From Mactromeris polynyma (taxonomy: Eukaryota > Mollusca > Bivalvia > Venerida > Mactridae): a DNA stretch of 64,000 nt. A model generated the notes under the pieces. It saw nothing but the letters and a program-made list of their open reading frames with translations. It searched no databases and was not told the DNA's origin. The position numbers and the translations under genes were made by a program. Of the stretch, positions 62,915 through 64,000 are shown in pieces. The stretch spans positions 45,016,619-45,080,618 of the forward strand of contig JASFXZ010000001.1 of assembly GCA_032209605.1 (NCBI GenBank), given 5' to 3'. Each line of letters begins with the position of its first letter. Position 1 is the first letter of the stretch.

Positions 62915-63075
62915 GTGAGTCAAATATTGTACAGGCTCAACAGAATATGTTTGGTGGATATTACAAGGTGAGTCAAATATCGTACAGGCTCAACAGAATA
63001 TGTTTGGTGGATATTACAAGGTGAGTCAAATATCGTACAGGCTCAACAGAATATGTTTGGTGGATATTACAAGGT
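62862..63075. repeat. 53-bp tandem array over the NAA35 exon 16 donor (4 copies)
   Basis: The first copy is the coding end of exon 16 (CGTGAGTCAAAT to TATTACAAG). Three near-identical copies follow, each ending TATTACAAG/GTGAG, and the fourth runs into unique intron (GTGAGACTATC). Confidence 0.95.
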
Positions 63076-63670
63076 GAGACTATCTGATCATCTGAATTGT
63101 TCATGCAATAGGTTTCACAAGTTTTTGCTGAGATGTAGAACTGATGATAGATTCAAAAATAAGTCACATAATCTTTCTTACCTACTTTAAGAGAATTCTT
63201 TACATAATTATTAAGTTTTAATATTACCATTTCATGTTTTACATTGATTAAATAGGAGTCTTAAACCAATTACTGTGTTGATTTTGATACAAAACTTTAT
63301 GTATCCTGAATTGATCAATATTTATGGTATTTATACTTCATGATGTATATTGAATGACTTCAAATTGTATTCTCTACCCCTAGATACTGGTTCATAACAC
63401 TCTTATATACATGGAGCTTTTATGCTGCAGCTGTTCTCTGTTGTGCCTGTTTATGTTTGTACCCTGTACAAGGACTGTAACTTTCCCTTGATTCATTGTT
63501 GAAATATTCTACATTTTGCCTCATTGAAAAAAATATAGCTATATAATCCATTGTTGGTTATAGGAGCCAATTGTAGACAAATGTATAGACATATATAAGC
63601 AAATGTCCATCTGCATCTGTTACCCTGTGGACCCTGATGGGGTCTTAGTTAAGCAATTCCCAAGACCCCC
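63076..63670. other. NAA35 intron 16, no further exon seen
   Basis: No segment encodes the expected continuation of the family, so the next exon lies beyond the window or was missed. Confidence 0.5.
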
Positions 63671-64000
63671 ATCCCATCTGTTGCTTGGTCTGTCTTATCC
63701 TTTACTACAAAAGTTGTACTACTGACACACACTCTTACATCCCATCTGTTGCTTGGTCTGTCTTATCCTTTACTACAAAAGTTGTACTACTGACACACAC
63801 TCTTACATACCATCTGTTGCTTGGTCTGTCTTATCCTTTACTACAAAAGTTGTACTACTGACACACACTCTTACATCCCATCTGTTGCTTGGTCTGTCTT
63901 ATCCTTTACTACAAAAGTTGTACTACTGACACACACTCTTACATCCCATCTGTTGCTTGGTCTGTCTTATCCTTTACTACAAAAGTTGTACTACTGACAC
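63671..64000. repeat. Second 68-bp array, about 4.9 copies, running off the window
   Basis: The unit starts ATCCCATCTGTTGCTTGGTC and contains TTACTACAAAAGTTGTACTA and ACACACTCTTAC. Unrelated in sequence to the 68-bp array at 58401 despite the same period. Confidence 0.96.

Overview
The window is AT-rich nuclear DNA from an animal. Every gene is split into short exons with GT-AG junctions, and the introns are crowded with minisatellites, foldback elements and MITEs. The dispersed repeat families (for example the one ending in AACATTATGCCCCC, and the one beginning with TCTCCCTCTC) and the ARM-TIR-SAM gene suggest a lophotrochozoan, most likely a bivalve mollusc. That assignment is an inference; no species can be named from the sequence.

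Layout. Four protein genes alternate in orientation. (1) 16716 to 3855, minus: an 11-exon gene for a 690-residue protein with an N-terminal helical (ARM-like) region, a TIR domain and a C-terminal SAM-like domain. (2) 18035-34757, plus: a 14-exon SERINC (serine incorporator) gene of 528 codons with a very long T-rich 3' flank, probably 3'UTR, to about 41.0 kb. (3) 43248 to 41359, minus: a two-exon 82-residue coiled-coil protein resembling SYCE3. (4) 43844-62914 and beyond, plus: NAA35, the auxiliary subunit of the NatC N-terminal acetyltransferase; 16 exons (589 codons) are present and the C-terminal exons lie past the right edge. In every model each junction keeps the reading frame. Genes 1/2 and 3/4 are head to head (ATGs 1318 and 595 bp apart); genes 2/3 are tail to tail.

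Repeats dominate the rest. Tandem arrays have periods of 20/22, 22, 25, 27, 29, 30, 32, 36, 39, 42, 44, 45, 46, 53 and 68 bp, and the largest (32-bp unit, about 2.6 kb) lies in the ARM-TIR-SAM intron just before the TIR exons. Several arrays run across exon boundaries and copy the splice site itself: the acceptor and the donor of ARM-TIR-SAM exon 8, the acceptor of SERINC exon 2, and the donor of NAA35 exon 16. MITE ends also sit at or within about 27 bp of several splice donors. One satellite is interrupted by a foldback element that carries a second satellite as its core, and a hAT-like element with BED-finger remains is nested inside another repeat.

No functional link between the four genes is visible beyond their arrangement. 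No rRNA or convincing functional tRNA gene, and no CRISPR array, was seen; tRNA-like segments look like SINE heads.
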